Origin: Melieria omissa
Lineage: Eukaryota > Arthropoda > Insecta > Diptera > Ulidiidae
NCBI GenBank assembly: GCA_963971225.1
Contig: OZ020269.1
Coordinates: 108,695,486 to 108,759,485, forward strand
Direction of reading: 5' to 3'
Length of the DNA stretch: 64,000 bases
The notes beneath the pieces were generated by a model that was given only the letters and a program-made list of their open reading frames with translations, did not search any database and was not told the origin of the DNA. The position numbers and the translations under genes are program-made. The first letter of the stretch is position 1. Every line of letters starts with the position of its first letter. Below, in pieces: positions 25,113-38,150 of this stretch.

Positions 25113-26597
25113 CTACTTAGGACGTCTACCGCGTCCGCCACCTCCAACGGTTTTGGATTTTTTGTTGCTAGCACTTTTCTTGTCCTCGTCTGCTTTGCGC
25201 TTTGGCGTGGTGTTGTTGGTTGAAGGAACCGCCTAAAAATCGAAGAATTTATAACATTTCAAGTTAATCGTTTGCAAACTTAAAACCGCACCTTGAAGAA
25301 GTTGTCCAGCCGCACTTGCGTTTGTGTTTTTTTGGAGTTTTTTATCTTCAATGCTCCAGCACGCACGCGATCCTCGTTGAATTGGCGATCGCCACAGAGA
25401 AACTTCACCAGACCGGCCTCATCGGGATCGGTCCATTTGAGCTAAGAAATAAATGTTTTCACCCGTTCAATTCTTTACTACAATTTCAATTGTCTCAAAA
25501 GCATGTCACACTAATGTCTTAAAACATAGTCAGCGCTGCTTGAGGAATCCGCAAATAAGTCAGAATATCTGTCAAAAACTTACCGCAATGCTATCGGAAT
25601 CGGCCACATCCGGATTGAGAAAGAGCTCACGCGCCACCTGATAGTTCCACCCTTCCGGCACTGTGTACTTCTTCTTGTCGATGTTTTCGACAACTGTCTC
25701 AATGTCCCGATACGTTTTGATGAGCTCGACCGCTCGCTTCGGTCCGATGCCTTTTATGCCCTCACAATAATCGCAGCCGAGAAGAATGCACAAATCCACA
25801 AACTGCAACAAATTACGCAGCACATTATAACTAATGTCTTCCCCACACTAATGCACACCCACTCACCTCCCGACCGGTCATCTCGAATCCCTCCAGCACC
25901 TTGTCGTAGTAGATCTCCATTACCGGCATCTTACGCGCCTCACTGAACGTCAGGTGGCGCAGCATGCGCTGTGAGCCGAACGTCAGTGCATCCATATCCT
26001 CGGTGGCGGTGGCAAACACCTTGCCAGCCTTCACTAGCGCCGCGCACTGGGCCTCTGCCTCGCAGGGCGCATCCACGTACGGCACGCCCATCAACTGCAA
26101 CAGCTCTTTGGCCTCGCGGGCGTGGTGTTTGGTTACGCGCACCAGCCGTCTGTTGAACTTATCCACTTCCGCCTCGTTGCCCATCTCCGCAGCTGCCTTC
26201 AGTGACTTCTCCGCCTCCTCTCGGCGCACAGCACGCTTGGCGAGCTCACCTGACTTCAGATCTGGTGGTGCGCCGTCGAATACATACACTGGCTTGATGC
26301 CGTACTCCAGCATCCGTATGGTGCGATAGAACATTCCCATCAGGTGCGACGTTGGCTCGCCGTCGGCAGTGGTCAGCTGAGCGCCGTCAGCACGCACCGC
26401 AATCAAGAACTGGTACAAGCACATGGACGCATCGATAGCCACCTTCCGTCCTGGACAAATTTAGCACAAACCAAAATAATCGCAGAATTCGAGCGGCAGC
26501 ACTCAATGAACTCACCGAAGTAGTTCTTAATTTCATTTTCCTTGATGGCAGATGGCGCAATGTCAGCGATTAATTTTGATAAACCTAAAATTCCCAT
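25113..26597 (-). CDS. Fen1: flap endonuclease 1
   Basis: A structure-specific nuclease that removes 5' flaps during Okazaki fragment maturation and long-patch base excision repair in the nucleus. Five exons, 26516-26597, 25867-26450, 25584-25802, 25292-25441 and 25113-25232, give 384 aa (human about 380). The N-terminus [15 protein letters not shown] is typical and must be processed to expose the glycine. Metal-binding acids are present: D34 in VAIDASM, the aspartate of YVFDGAPP, both glutamates of CEAEAQCA, both aspartates of [10 protein letters not shown], and the aspartate of [18 protein letters not shown] in the helix-hairpin-helix. The PCNA-binding box QVRLDNFF closes exon 4. A Lys/Arg-rich tail ([10 protein letters not shown]) ends the protein. 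It looks intact and is convergent with IntS8. Confidence 0.97.
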
Positions 26598-26599
26598 CT

Positions 26600-28107
26600 T
26601 GTGTAACGCAGATCCGTTTTCTTATATACGAATTTCGCCGAACCGCAAGGCACCAAATTGTCACACTGAACTTTATTGGCGCGCTATTGTTTACAAGCGG
26701 CCGGTGTGGAGGTCATCGATAGCATCAATAAGTGTTATCGATATACAGGGACCGCTTGTTACACGATTTTCCCCCGAGTGAGACGTGGCAGCACTCGCGC
26801 GAGAAATCATTTCACAACAGTGCCACCAGATTTACATAGATGTTGCCGAGGTTGTTTGGGATTTGGTCAAATTCCTCATTTTTTGTGACATATATTGGGG
26901 CCATATATGAACTACTGCGTTTATAATCGAGGCAAATTCCAAACTGGTTTCAGTTTAAATTAGTTCTGAGGCATTTCAGTGCACTGTTTTGAACTTTAAA
27001 GTTAGAATCAGATTAATACAAACCAGCGTTTTCTATCGAATGAAAGTATTGTTGTTCACGTAAGCTATAATTTAAGCAAACAGTTGTGATTAACTTTTGT
27101 ACAAAGTCTGTTTGCAATACTTAAAATATCTTCATGTTCGTCGTTTGGCCCGAAGGCAATCAGAAAAGCTTTGTCACTCTCTGGCAACGCCATCAGATAG
27201 CCACAAAATCAACTGTGCGCTGGACAAAGATACAAGACAGAAAAAAATAGTTGAGTGATTTCCATAAGCAGTTGTCGGGTGACGGTAAAGAAAGAGGACA
27301 AAACCACTGAAAATATGGTATGTAAATTTGCAAGAAGTAGCGCAAAGTTGCGTGCAGATACCGTTGCGTGGCGGCATGATAAAATGTTGCAACTATTGCG
27401 CGTGTTTTGGGCTGAAAGGTGAATGGAAAAAATTTCGAGCGCGTCACACATTCGGTGAATCTTTTTTCGCTTCGCTTTGCTGCGCTGTATATAAACATGG
27501 CGTCGTTGGTTCATTTTGACGGTGTGTCGCTTTGCGCTTTCTTCAGCTAGTTTGTGCGCCAGCGAGGAGGCGCATTCATTTTCCTTCTGATTTGGTGTTT
27601 TCACATTTTCGGCTTCAGGTGTGTGTGGTGGGTCGGGTGTTTTGTCCGTCCGTGGATTCGTTTTTCGCGGCGTGTCCATTGACGGTATGGAGTACAGTAG
27701 CATTCATTTGTGCGTTCATTTATCGGCTGCATTGCCTTGTGGCGACGAATGGCGATGGGAAGACAGAAGCCGGAGAAAAACAAAGGCGAAACGAATTTGT
27801 TGCGTAGTGTGCATGTCAATCGAGTGGACTAGTAGGAGCGAATGTACGAGAATTTGGTAGTGGGCGAAGGATGCAAATTCTGAAATCAATGTTCTCACTA
27901 GAATATTGAATATTTAGTGCGCGTAAAAGTGAGCTTTTTAAAAGCGCCAATTAGTCCATAACCTAGACAGGCAGTCGTAGCATCTCCACGAACTAGTTAG
28001 ATGCAACGCTGCACCGCTTTGTTACAATTTAGTGAATTAGATTTCACATATTGAAATTAACAAAAAAAAAACAACGATTAAGCATCTCTGTATTTTTTGA
28101 AATCTAG
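26600..28107. other. Fen1-Dek intergenic region and Dek 5' region
   Basis: The Fen1 promoter lies at the left. A CpG-richer stretch at about 27470-27870 probably holds the Dek promoter, 5' UTR and the missing first coding exon. Several ATGs exist there, but none joins unambiguously to the acceptor at 28107. An antisense open frame at 27209-27703 looks spurious. Confidence 0.45.
26736..26743. promoter_or_regulatory. DRE (DREF-binding) box in the Fen1 upstream region
   Basis: The palindrome TATCGATA occurs 139 bp upstream of the Fen1 start, with a second ATCGAT core near 26715. DRE boxes drive housekeeping and replication genes in flies, which fits Fen1. The assignment is by motif and position only. 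Confidence 0.6.
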
Positions 28108-31100
28108 GAGACCGAAAACAAAGCAGAAGAGACGAAAGCCGGCGGGGAGGCTGCCACCGCTACAGCGACACCAACCACAGTTTCCGATAAAACAACAGAG
28201 AGCGATAAGAAAGAAACATCAACAGCCCCGGCAGCGGAAAGTACCGAAGGCGGCGGTGATGGTCAGGACAAATCTGAAAACACGGCAGACATTGAGCAGA
28301 AACCGAAAAACGATGAAGATGCTGGTAAGATGCAGAAAGTGCGCGAGTGAATGCGGCGAAGGTTTATCGCGTTGATAACATTCTAGAGAAATGAACTAAA
28401 TGTTAAAAAGGCGTTGGAGTGGAGAGGGGATCGCAAGTGGCAGTGTTGCCAGGCCGGAGTTTTGTATCTGACTATTGTTGTTTTTTTTTTTTGCAACACT
28501 TGGGGAATGATGGTCGATGTTTTTTGTGTTGCTCTTTGGTTTCATATTCTTCGCGCCAACAAAACGTTTCGTCGTCCATCGGGTTGTTATGACGTGTTGT
28601 GCGGGCGGCGGTGTGGTTGCCGTTTGGCGCGTTGTGCTAGAGCGCCGATTTGTTAGGGAAAGAGTGCGCGTTTTGTTGGCGGTTGGCGATGCCGGTTCAA
28701 ATCTCACCATAGGTGCGCGGGCGAAATTTCGTAATGGGGCACCGCTTGAGAGCATATTATTTAATATTGTTGTTTTTCCCTTGGATTTGTTCATGCTGAA
28801 CCCTGAACAATATGGTTTTGTGTAGTAATGTCCAAGGAATAATAAATCCCAAAACTTCAATTTATTTCATAGTTCAACTCGTCTCGCATATGGGACTATT
28901 GAACTTCCCAAGCGTGAAGACAAATTTTTAATTAAGTTATTAATTTATTCTTTTGGATTTGTGCAAATATGTATTTACTTCTGCTTAAACATTGTTTTGT
29001 CCACAGACTCCAAACAGACAGATGACAAAACAGTCGCTGATGACAAGGTACCCAAAGCAAAGTCGGCCAGCAAATCCAGCGAGGAGAAAGCAGGCGCTGA
29101 TCCTAAAAAAGAGAACACGAGCGATGTGGTCGACGATGGTGCAACCGTCGCTTCTGTCGCCGACGATAAGAAGAAGACTGACGCAAAGGAGAAGAACGGC
29201 ACAGTGGCTGTCGTTGAGAAAAAGAAGGCAGCCAAGGAAGATGTTGGCGGCGACAGTGGCAGCGGAGAGGACGGCAACGAGGACGACGAGAAGAGCGACA
29301 AAAAGAAGAAGGACGGCGTCGATGGTGATGGCGAGGAGCACAAAGAGGAGGACGAAGATGATGAAAATGTCGTGGCGCTGGCGGAAATCGATAAAATTAA
29401 CGAGAACATCAATAAGACGCGTGTCGATGGGCTGCAGACCCTGCATGCGGTATGCCATAGTGAAATTCCGATTACTGATTGAAAGACTGAAGTTCATAAA
29501 ATATTTCCGGTTACTCACAGATATGTTTTGGATCACAAGGCAAAAACAATGTGGTAAAGAAGAATCTGCGCTCGTTTGCTGGCTTTGAATTCGGGAAGGA
29601 TTCGAACGACTATAAGAAAAAGTTTGAGGCCATCAAAAAAACAGACACCAAGTCATTAAAAAGCATATGCGAAATCCTTTCGTTGGATCGCAAAGGTACG
29701 TTGCCTCCGAATGTCTGTCTGACTATCCGTTACATGTTTTCAATTTTTGGTTGACTTTTCCAGGTACTAAAGAAGAAATTGCCAGTCGAGTACTGAAGTT
29801 CCTCATGGAACCGGATGAGTCTATGTGTGTGGAGACAGCCGAAGATGAAGAGGAGGAAGTGGAGGAGGATGAAGAAGAGGATGTAAACACGAACTCAAGC
29901 TGTTCACCATTCACAATTTCATGCAAAAAATTTTAACATTTACAGGCTCCAGAGGAGGAGGAAGAGGAGGAGGTCAGTGCTGCTGAGAATCAGCGCAAAC
30001 GTAAACAGAGCAGCCGCTCCACCGCACGCAATTCGAGTGGACGTCCGCGACGTTCCACAGCGGGCAAAAGTAAGCAACAATCAATTTAATAAATCAAAAG
30101 ATTAAATTTCAAAAATAATTTGAATAACTTGTAATTTTCTGCAGAAATGTCAGCATATGTTGATTTCTCGAGTTCAGAAGAAAGTGAGCGCAATGTAGCG
30201 CCTACAAAGCGGAGACGAAATGATGATTCAGAATCTGGCTCAGATGTAAGCACTCAACGGTGTTGTTACCCATATCTCAAATATAAATAATTGTATTGTT
30301 TTACTCAGTACAATCCATCGGGCGGCAATTCGGATTCGGAGGGTGGCCGCGGTCGCAAAGCGCTGGCACCGCGCGGACGTGGTGGTCGCCCAGCACGTAA
30401 AAGTCGAAGAAGAAATTCAGAGTCGGAAGAGGAGGAGTCCGAATTGTCCGAGGCCGAGAGTGATGTGAGTTTTAGAGATGTTTAATGATTGAAAAATTGA
30501 ATGAATGAAAAATTCTTAATTGAAAAATGTTTACTCAAGTATTCATTATACAATGCTTTACGATTTTCGTTCGTGATTCTTTGCAGGTTCCGAAGCGTAA
30601 GCGCGCTGCTGGTAAACGTGGTCGACCGGCTGTAGCTGCTCCTACCGGCAAGCGCGGCCGCGGACGTGCTGCTGCTGCTGGCTCACGAAAGCGCAAGGAT
30701 TCGGAAAGCGAAGAGGAAATGTCAGAAGACGACGAGGAAGAAGAAGAAATTTCTGATTTTGGCAGCGATCAAAGCGAAGTAGGCACATAACTATTGAACT
30801 GAACTAATTTGTTTGTCATACCAAATTGTTTTAATATTCTGTTTACCTAGGAGGAGGAACGGCCGAAGAAAAGTAAGAAACCCACAACACCTGCGAAAAA
30901 TAATAAAACCAACGTCAAAGCTAAAGCGGCAGGCAAACGTAAGTTGCGTTCTTTCTTTTCTATTGCTTCCTTTTTGCTCTACAAATGCGATTTTAAATAA
31001 GGCATGCAATAAATAGCCAAAAGTGCCAGATGCTCGTATTGTTGAAATGACTCGCTCTGTTCATAGCTTAGAATCTGGATAATATGTGCTTCAAACAGCA

Positions 31101-32021
31101 CTTCGGGCCAGCCATAAAAAATCGCGTCGTTCTTAGTAAGAACTTCTTACAACAACAAACGAATTGTGTTGCCAAATTAATTGATTGTTACTTTAAATTT
31201 TATGTAATATTGTATAAACGTATCGATGTACAGTCGTGTCTGGATATAGTGAACTAATTATTGCAAGGCCTGTTCACAGTATCGAGGTTGTTCACTACAT
31301 CAAGGTTAACATTTTTGTTCAAAAACTCGTTTTATTTGCTCAAAAAACACTTTTTGTTTTTTGATTAAAATTTTTTTTCAATATTTAGAGGCTCCATATC
31401 AAAGTTTGGGTGTTCACTATATGGAGGTGTTCACTATATCGGATGTTCACTATACCCAGACAAGACTGTACTTCTTTCCGATGAAGACAAACAAACATAT
31501 TTTTTCAACAGATTTCAATCTCCGGTTTTAACTAGTTTTTTCTTAAATATAATTTTGTCATGTAAGTACTGCATATTTAATTTATGTATTTTTTAATCTT
31601 TCAGCAGCCGGTCGGCCGAAAAAGTCCAAAAAGGATTCATCAGAGGAGGAAGACGACGCAGAATCCGATGAGGACGAACCATTAAACAAAAAGGGCAAGA
31701 CCGCATTCCCAACGGTACGCAAAGCATATTCTCCACGTTCCTTTAAAATAGTGAATTGATTCGTTACATTTCTTTTCTGCAAACAGGATGCGCAGATACG
31801 CAATTATGTTAAGGAAATCTTAGATCAAGCCAACCTGGAAGAGATCACCATGAAGACGGTGTGCAAGCAGGTCTATGCAAAGTATCCGGACTTTGATTTG
31901 ACGGATAAAAAGGATTTCATTAAGGCCACTGTGAAGGCGGTAAGGCGATCGTCTGCATTGTTCGATTTGCTGAAACCATATATATGTTCGATATTCTCGT
32001 TTGCAGTTGATTGCGGCATAA
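28108..32021 (+). CDS. Dek: DEK chromatin-associated protein (first exon not located)
   Basis: An orthologue of DEK, an abundant nuclear DNA- and histone-binding protein linked to heterochromatin and splicing. Coding exons: 28108-28324, 29007-29449, 29521-29695, 29764-29882, 29946-30069, 30145-30245, 30309-30464, 30587-30778, 30851-30938, 31605-31714, 31787-31939 and 32007-32021. These are in phase and encode 630 residues, so the protein is longer than human DEK (about 375). Exons 1-2 encode a long acidic/Lys-rich arm. Exons 3-4 hold the conserved core, with LRSFAGFEF and a SAP-type DNA-binding motif around KSICEILSLDRKGTKEEI. Later exons alternate acidic blocks with AT-hook-like GKRGRP and AGRPKK motifs. 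The penultimate exon is the DEK C-terminal domain (AQIRNYVKEIL...YPDFDL), ending ALIAA. An acceptor (CTAG) precedes 28108 with no in-frame ATG, so an upstream coding exon must exist. Confidence 0.93.
31231..31468. mobile_element. 238-bp pogo/Tc1-type MITE in a Dek intron
   Basis: TA target dinucleotides (31229-31230 and 31469-31470) flank termini CAGTCGTGTCTGGATATAG and, inverted, CAGTCTTGTCTGGGTATAG. The TTCACTATAT-type block is repeated subterminally near 31410, 31430 and 31447. TA insertion with CAGT ends fits pogo-like members of the Tc1/mariner superfamily. It has no coding capacity. Confidence 0.78.
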
Positions 32022-34090
32022 ACTTTCAACAGTTAAGGGGACAAGGAACAAGATGAAGCACCGATCAGCTTTGTAGCTGTGCAATTTCGGCGGACGATGA
32101 GACGTGTTGTTGTTGAAGAAACCAAAATTCAACTCGCAACGTTAGGATTTTCTCCCACTTTAACTTTCTTTCATGCGGCCGCAATAGTCCGGCGCTTCTT
32201 GTGTTGTCGTTGTGTTTGATATTTTTTTTTTTTGCAATTTACAATATTTGATTACATTTCTTTTATTCGACAATTAGAACGCATGTAAAATACGTTTGCA
32301 GTAGTTTTTCTTATTTTTGAAATATTTGTCGTGGAAATTGTAAACATTTCGATGTTTTGTTAAAAAAGTTCTTTTTTACACAACAAAAAAATCACGCTGA
32401 TTTACTTTGTGTGCAAACGTGAAATGTTTGTAAAAAGCAAACAGAGCAGAACAGTTAAAGAATATGAAGAAAACTGGCGTCAGTACAAAAATAAGAAAAA
32501 TCATATTGATGATAAATTTTATTTTTAATATTTGGAATTAAAATGTAATGCAGTAACAAAAAGTGGATAGCTGAGTGAAAGGGCGAAAAATACAAATATT
32601 AAAACGTTACGGCGCATGGAAATTAACACTAAAAAGTAAAAATTGTAAAATTAATTTGCATAAATTATGTTACAACAGATGGAAACGTAAATGTACATGA
32701 ACGTTATACATTAATAAAAATACACAATAAACGTATGCACACACATACATATATATATATATATATACACACCACAAACACACAGAAGCATATTCGTTAT
32801 TGTACTGGCGAAATTTTCTCAAATTTTTTCGCATTAGAAAAGAAACAATAAACATTGGTTTATTACGTGTTAACTACGGCGGTTTCTTTCAAATTATATA
32901 TCTCGACTAGTTCTTAAAACAAGAGGTTTACACATAACCTCCCATTTGTTGGGACATCGGGGACGCGTGGACACTTTTTATTATTATAATTATTTTGTCC
33001 AATTTAAAGTCACATTTCGACCACATCCGATTCTCCTCAGTTCTTAAGAATTTTTGACAGAATTTTGTCAGTTTCCCAATAATTACACTTGACTTGGAAA
33101 TATTTTTATTTGTACCAGGTGGACACAATTAGTGAGAGCGCGAAAATCGGTTTGACGGGGGTTCTGCCGCCGACCACTTCCCAGCACACCTACACACACA
33201 CACACAACCACACGCAGACCTAACAAACTCGACGATGGTCGAAAGGTTTCTATGTAGCACAGTGGTAGAACGGGGGACGTTCAGGGCGGGCCGTCGTGCA
33301 TACAGACATTATGACAAGCGTGCATGTACATAGATACGTGGCAGCCAGAGCACTTTTGCCCAAATGTTTTCAATTTTCACTTTATCAATTTGAATTTCCA
33401 TTGGCAAGTACCACCAAAATATCAGTAAAGACGGAACAGAGCAAACAGGATACACGCGGATGCGAGTGCAGATTATATTCACGATACGCTATTGCCGCAA
33501 TCTATGCATATAAATACATAAATATATATAAAATCACAATGACAGCAACAACAATATGAAATAATGATGATTACCATTTAAAGTCGGTAGAAAGTATGAG
33601 TACTGTAATTGTAATAGAATGGCATGAATATTTTTTTGTTTTATTTAATGTTCTCAAAAATAAATGATAAAACAATTTCAATTTCGAATTTTTTCATTTG
33701 AATTTGCCTGCAGAATATCGGGCGGTTTCAATTTCTGGAGCATTGACGAAATTTTGCATTATTACAGGTGGTTCTGAAGCGCCGAAAAAGGGGGTGTAAG
33801 TTTTCCAGATTATATGGGAAATCGTGCAAAGTAATTGCAACTTGAGACGCGCACATTTGAGCAGCCAAAAGAAGGCGTAACCTTGAACCGGCGAACGGAG
33901 GTTTGTTCAGGGAGTTTGTTGAGCACATATTGAAGCTTGGCGGCGAAAGTGTCGCCCTTTGAGAGAGATTACCTTTTTATTCCTAATGGTTCGACAACCG
34001 TTTATTCCTAACAGGAACAACAAATAAGGCTTACTGTTACCTACTTCTCATCAATAAATACCCGAAATTTCGCTTTCAAATAAACCGCGC
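32022..34090. other. Dek 3' UTR and intergenic DNA
   Basis: The Dek 3' UTR begins here. AATAAA occurs at 32713-32718 and 32726-32731 (+), about 700 bp past the stop, and both are plausible ends. An (AT)n run lies at 32750-32766 and a (CA)n run near 33190. Nothing else is recognised. Confidence 0.45.
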
Positions 34091-34279
34091 TTGAAAACAA
34101 CAACGCACTGTATCAGACATCTCATCTTGTACGCGACTATTTGACCAAAAACCACATTCATACCGTTCCGAAAGCTCCATATTCACCTGACATGGCTCCT
34201 TGAACTCGAAGGAGCTGAATGTGATCCGAAAATTAGCCTAAAGGTGTTTTCAAGATTGGAGGAAGCGTTGGAATATGTA

Positions 34280-35849
34280 CAGCTATTGCCAAAATAATAG
34301 AAACACCGCCTTCGTTACTACATAATGGAATAAAAGTTACAGTGTACATAACTCGATTTGATTCATATGGCTGTTTTACTACACCGGAGCAATACACTAT
34401 CTATTCCATAAAAAATTATTACTTACAATTGTTGGTATTGTCTACATTTAGTTGGACAAAAAAATAGAAACACTGCGTTTTAAAAGAAAGTCTTATTTTT
34501 TTTAATTAAAATTCATCAATGCCATTAATCATTTATTGCAAAGCCTTTATTTTTAATAACCTCGCTCAATCTTTTCGGCATAGAGCCCACAAGTTTTTGA
34601 CATTTTGCGATCGGAATGGAGTACCATGCTTCCTGAACGATTCGCCACAATTCTTCGACATTTGATGGGTAATGCTTTCCAGCTTCCACCTTCAGATCAT
34701 GCCACAAGTGCCAATCGGATTTAAGACCGGTGATTGAGACGGTCACTCCAAAACGTCCAGTTTTTGTGTTTCAAACCAATTTTTCGTATACAAAGCACAC
34801 AGGTAGCTTTGGATCGTTATCCTGTTGAAAACGCCATTTTAGTGGCATATTTTCCTCAGCCCATGGTAGCATAGTAGTTTTCAAAATATCTACACAGCTC
34901 TTCTTTCGCATAATTCCTTCAATGAAAAAATTGGTCCTACTCCATACCAGGAAGAGCAACCCCATAGCATCAAGCAGCCACCTCCATGCTTTATAGTAGG
35001 TTTTGTATACCTTGGATTTTAAGCCGGGCCTGGGGGTCGACGAACAAAGGATTTGCCATCCATGCCGAACAAATTTATCTTCGTCTCATCGGCCCAAAGT
35101 ACATTTTGCCACTGAACTTTTACTCTTAACGGATTATTTGGTATGTGATGCTGCTTAGCCCATGTAATTCGTTTTTGGATATGCCTCTTTTTTAGAAGTG
35201 GCCCTTTCCTGCAAATCCTAGCGCGGAGATTATTGTCTACCAGACGAATTGTTCTGGTACTGACTTCAAGTCTTGTGGTGTCCTTGAGTTCGCGTGACGA
35301 TAAAAATTGGTCTTTTTTGGCACTTATCAGCAACATATTTGTATCAGTAGGACTCAACTTGCGAGGATGTCCACGGCTTTCTACCGTTGCTTTTGCGTTA
35401 AGCGCTGTGAAAACCTTCTTTGTAAAGCATTTCATGTTTTCTGCGATTTCTCTCATCGATTTGCCGGTTTGGCGAAGACATTTTATAACATTACGTTCAG
35501 TTGTGGTTCTGATTTGTTAAAATAGTTAAAATAATACGAATATCACTTCATTTAATAAAAGTTAATACTTATTTTTACTTACGTGCTAGGTTTCACACTT
35601 TTTTTGGAATAATTGTATGTTTTTGACAAATGTTTCTCTTTTTTTGGCCAGCTTGATTGTGTTGGAATAACAAAAACCCGTTATAGTAAATACTACGAAC
35701 AAGTGTTGAGAAATAATTTTTTATGAAATTGATAGGGTATTGGTCCATTGTTGTAAAACAGCCATATGAGTCAAATCGAGTTATATACAATATAACTTTT
35801 ATTTCATTATGTAGTACCGAAGGCGGTGTTTTTATTTTACCCATAGCTG
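34280..35849 (-). mobile_element. Tc1-like transposon with long inverted repeats, degenerate
   Basis: Termini begin CAGCTATTGCC on the left and CAGCTATGGGT on the inverted right. The repeats stay similar for more than 130 bp. Each end has an inner direct copy of the AAATAGAAACACxxC block (near 34280-34310 and 34452-34480; right end near 35630), the IR/DR layout of Tc1 elements. The left flank is TA and the right AA, suggesting one mutated duplication base. It sits inside a mariner relic. Confidence 0.82.
34525..35517 (-). pseudogene. Tc1-like transposase, inactivated
   Basis: Minus-strand frames carry, in order, the helix-turn-helix region (MREIAENMKC...), the second HTH (RELKDTTRLEVSTRTIRL), the first catalytic aspartate in WADETKINLFG near 35080, and QQDNDPK with the second aspartate near 34805. 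The tail near 34700 reads WHLWHDLK, where Tc1 proteins have the glutamate block PIENLWxDLK. The glutamate position is lost and the frame is broken near 35010 and 34760. It resembles the Tc1 group of insects; the source element cannot be named. Confidence 0.8.
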
Positions 35850-35974
35850 AATGTGTATTGCTTGCAAATCGGATTATTTTAACAGTAAAAAGAACACAAA
35901 TTTTCCAGACCTACAAAGACTACATATTGTATCCACTAGTATCTCGAAAAGTACACGTGGGATTTGGCTAATTG

Positions 35975-38150
35975 TAATTGTAAAACTAATTGTAGAACCC
36001 GATAAAATAAAAGTCATCAAAAGAAATGTTGATAGAAATACTAAGAAAAATACAGATATTTTAAAATGAAAAACCGTCGAAATGGCCGCAGTGGTCTTTG
36101 CAGTGTTTAAGAAAATAAAATAAGTTTCGATGTATAATTGAACCATTTTTGTTTAATTGAAGAACTCCGTGGATTTTCCGATTAAAAGGTAAAAACCAAA
36201 ACAAATTACTTACCTTCATGGCCAAACAACATTGGCTTATCACACAATTTCAATACCCGATTCGACGATGAACCACGCATGCGTCGAGCTGGGCAGCTCA
36301 TCCAAGCATTTTAAAATAATAATAAAATCAGTTGGAGTATACATTTTCGATCTCTCATCAGACTTCTGCGAGTAATTAATTTAATTGCTAATTTGTCACG
36401 CCAAGCGTTTTTGAATGATCAAGTTACTTGGAATGGATCAGCACACTCTGGTTGTCGCACAGATCCGGCATGAAATTGTGCAATTGTCCAAGGCTCACTG
36501 TTGTCACATTCTTTCCGTTCGCAACAAACTATTTGTTTTCAATAAAGAAGCTGCTTTGTGTTTCATGTGTAAAACATTTTTATTTCATTACATATCAAAA
36601 AACTTCACAATAAATGTTTCATTTATATTAAAAATGGTTTGTAATATGCTTAAATTTTAGTGACTATGGGTTATTTCGATAAATCAGTATGAGAACACAG
36701 AGTAAAAAAGGATCATTAGAGAAATTTACCAACTTGAGAACATGTCGCATATTTTTAACCACTTGGCGGCCAAATAGTTAAAATTCCCAACATTTGTTGG
36801 GTCCTAAATTGTTAGGGTCAATGCTGTCCAGCAACTTCCGTCCGTCCGTCTGTCAGTACCTTGAGTGCTGCGCACAACTCATGAGCGAGTTCAGCGCAGT
36901 TCGGTACAAATCAAACTGGGATCGAGCTGATTACGGACTTCCAACAGAGTTGATAAAAGATTCCCATTTGTTATTTCCCTAACCACCAATGGATACGTAG
37001 CAGAGTCAGGTGACACACGCACATACAACGGACCATACCGTGTACTGTGACGCGTGGGTCGCGAAAATCGAGTCAAATGTGTAAATATGTAGAATGGAAG
37101 ACCAATTACCTGTTTGTATTTTTGTTTTGTGTCATTTGCTTGAGGCAAAAGAGAAATCGAACTGACTTTGAGCTAACTGAAACCTACGCACAAGCACAAC
37201 AATGGTGTGGGGCACCACTGCATAGCTGAGTAGGGCCTAGTCCCAAAATGTGCTGAAAATATGGAATTGTGAAAAGTTCAATACATGAAATAACGCTCCG
37301 CTGAATGCAAAGCATTACGGCGCTGATTGTAAAAGCATTTGGCGGCATTTGAACATTTTGATTAATGTGTATGTGTGTGTGTGTGCAATACAGTGGGCTC
37401 ATACGTATGGACTACATTATTGCAATGGTGTGGCGGATGATCAGACCGCTTCACATCCTGAAAGTAGAGCAGAGCACAGGACACAAATATTGTACGACAT
37501 AGTATGTAGGTTTGTATGTATGTAGGTAGGTTGCGGCACAAAGTCAAATACATAAATGCATATTGTACAGGCTAAATCGTTATATATGTACATATATGTT
37601 TGTATATATAATAGATATATGAAATACTGGATTATTGTTGCCTTCAAATTGGATTTGATTGCGAAATTGGCTTTTATGTTCCATCGAAACGGACTGGAAA
37701 TGACACACTCGCTTACAGACGTTTATACTTACAGACATGGTTGCTGAGTGAGCACTAGCGAGCCCAAGCACAGCCAGTGCGCGCACGTTCGTCAGCTGCA
37801 AAGTCGCTAGATCGTAGAACTCTGGAAAAAAGTGGAAAAGCCGAACATCTTCCCGAACAATATTGAACATCTCAGGGCGCAGGCGCAGGCGCGGCCGCGC
37901 GTTGTTTCGTAACGGTTTTCTAGTATGTATACACAATGGCGGAGTTGCTTCGGAGTGCGCTGCAGTGCAGTCAACATCAACGCCTTCTCGGGGCAGTGGG
38001 TGTTACAAATTATAAAAGTATACTAAAAATACAGACACATTGTTTGTGAGGTAAGAAAAACTTCTCCCATCAATGGAACGCGCAAGCGCGCAGAAAAGAC
38101 TGAAGGATGGCGGCACCATAGAAACAAAAACTTTGAACAAAAACGAAATA
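35975..38150. other. no gene assigned; one possible minus-strand exon
   Basis: At 37733-37936 the minus strand is GC-rich and open (MFNIVREDVRLFHFFPEFYD and beyond), ending in a consensus donor TCT|GTAAGT. It may be a first or internal exon of an unidentified transcript or a non-coding RNA. A (GT)n run lies near 37368-37385. Nothing else is recognised. Confidence 0.3.

Larger units (their letters stand above)
34095..35970 (+). pseudogene. mariner transposase relic split by a Tc1 element
   Basis: The left part at 34095-34279 reads TSHLVRDYLTKNHIHTV, then APYSPDMAP with the third catalytic region, a stop, then FQDWRKRWNM. The right part starts at 35850 and reads CIACKSDYFN. Together they follow the C-terminal end of mariner transposases, so the Tc1 element interrupted this relic. 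The upstream half of the transposase is missing and stops are present. Confidence 0.72.

Noticed and set aside
27209..27703. 164-codon minus-strand frame upstream of Dek
   Set aside because: It overlaps the probable Dek promoter and 5' UTR, with no domain and no splice or poly(A) support.
28396..28860. 154-codon minus-strand frame in the first mapped Dek intron
   Set aside because: It is antisense in an intron, low in complexity (Lys/Asn/Thr), with no conserved motif. Most likely chance.
28985..29536. Long minus-strand frames across the acidic exon of Dek
   Set aside because: These are shadows of the Glu/Asp/Lys-rich Dek codons and read as Ser or Ile/Val runs on the other strand.
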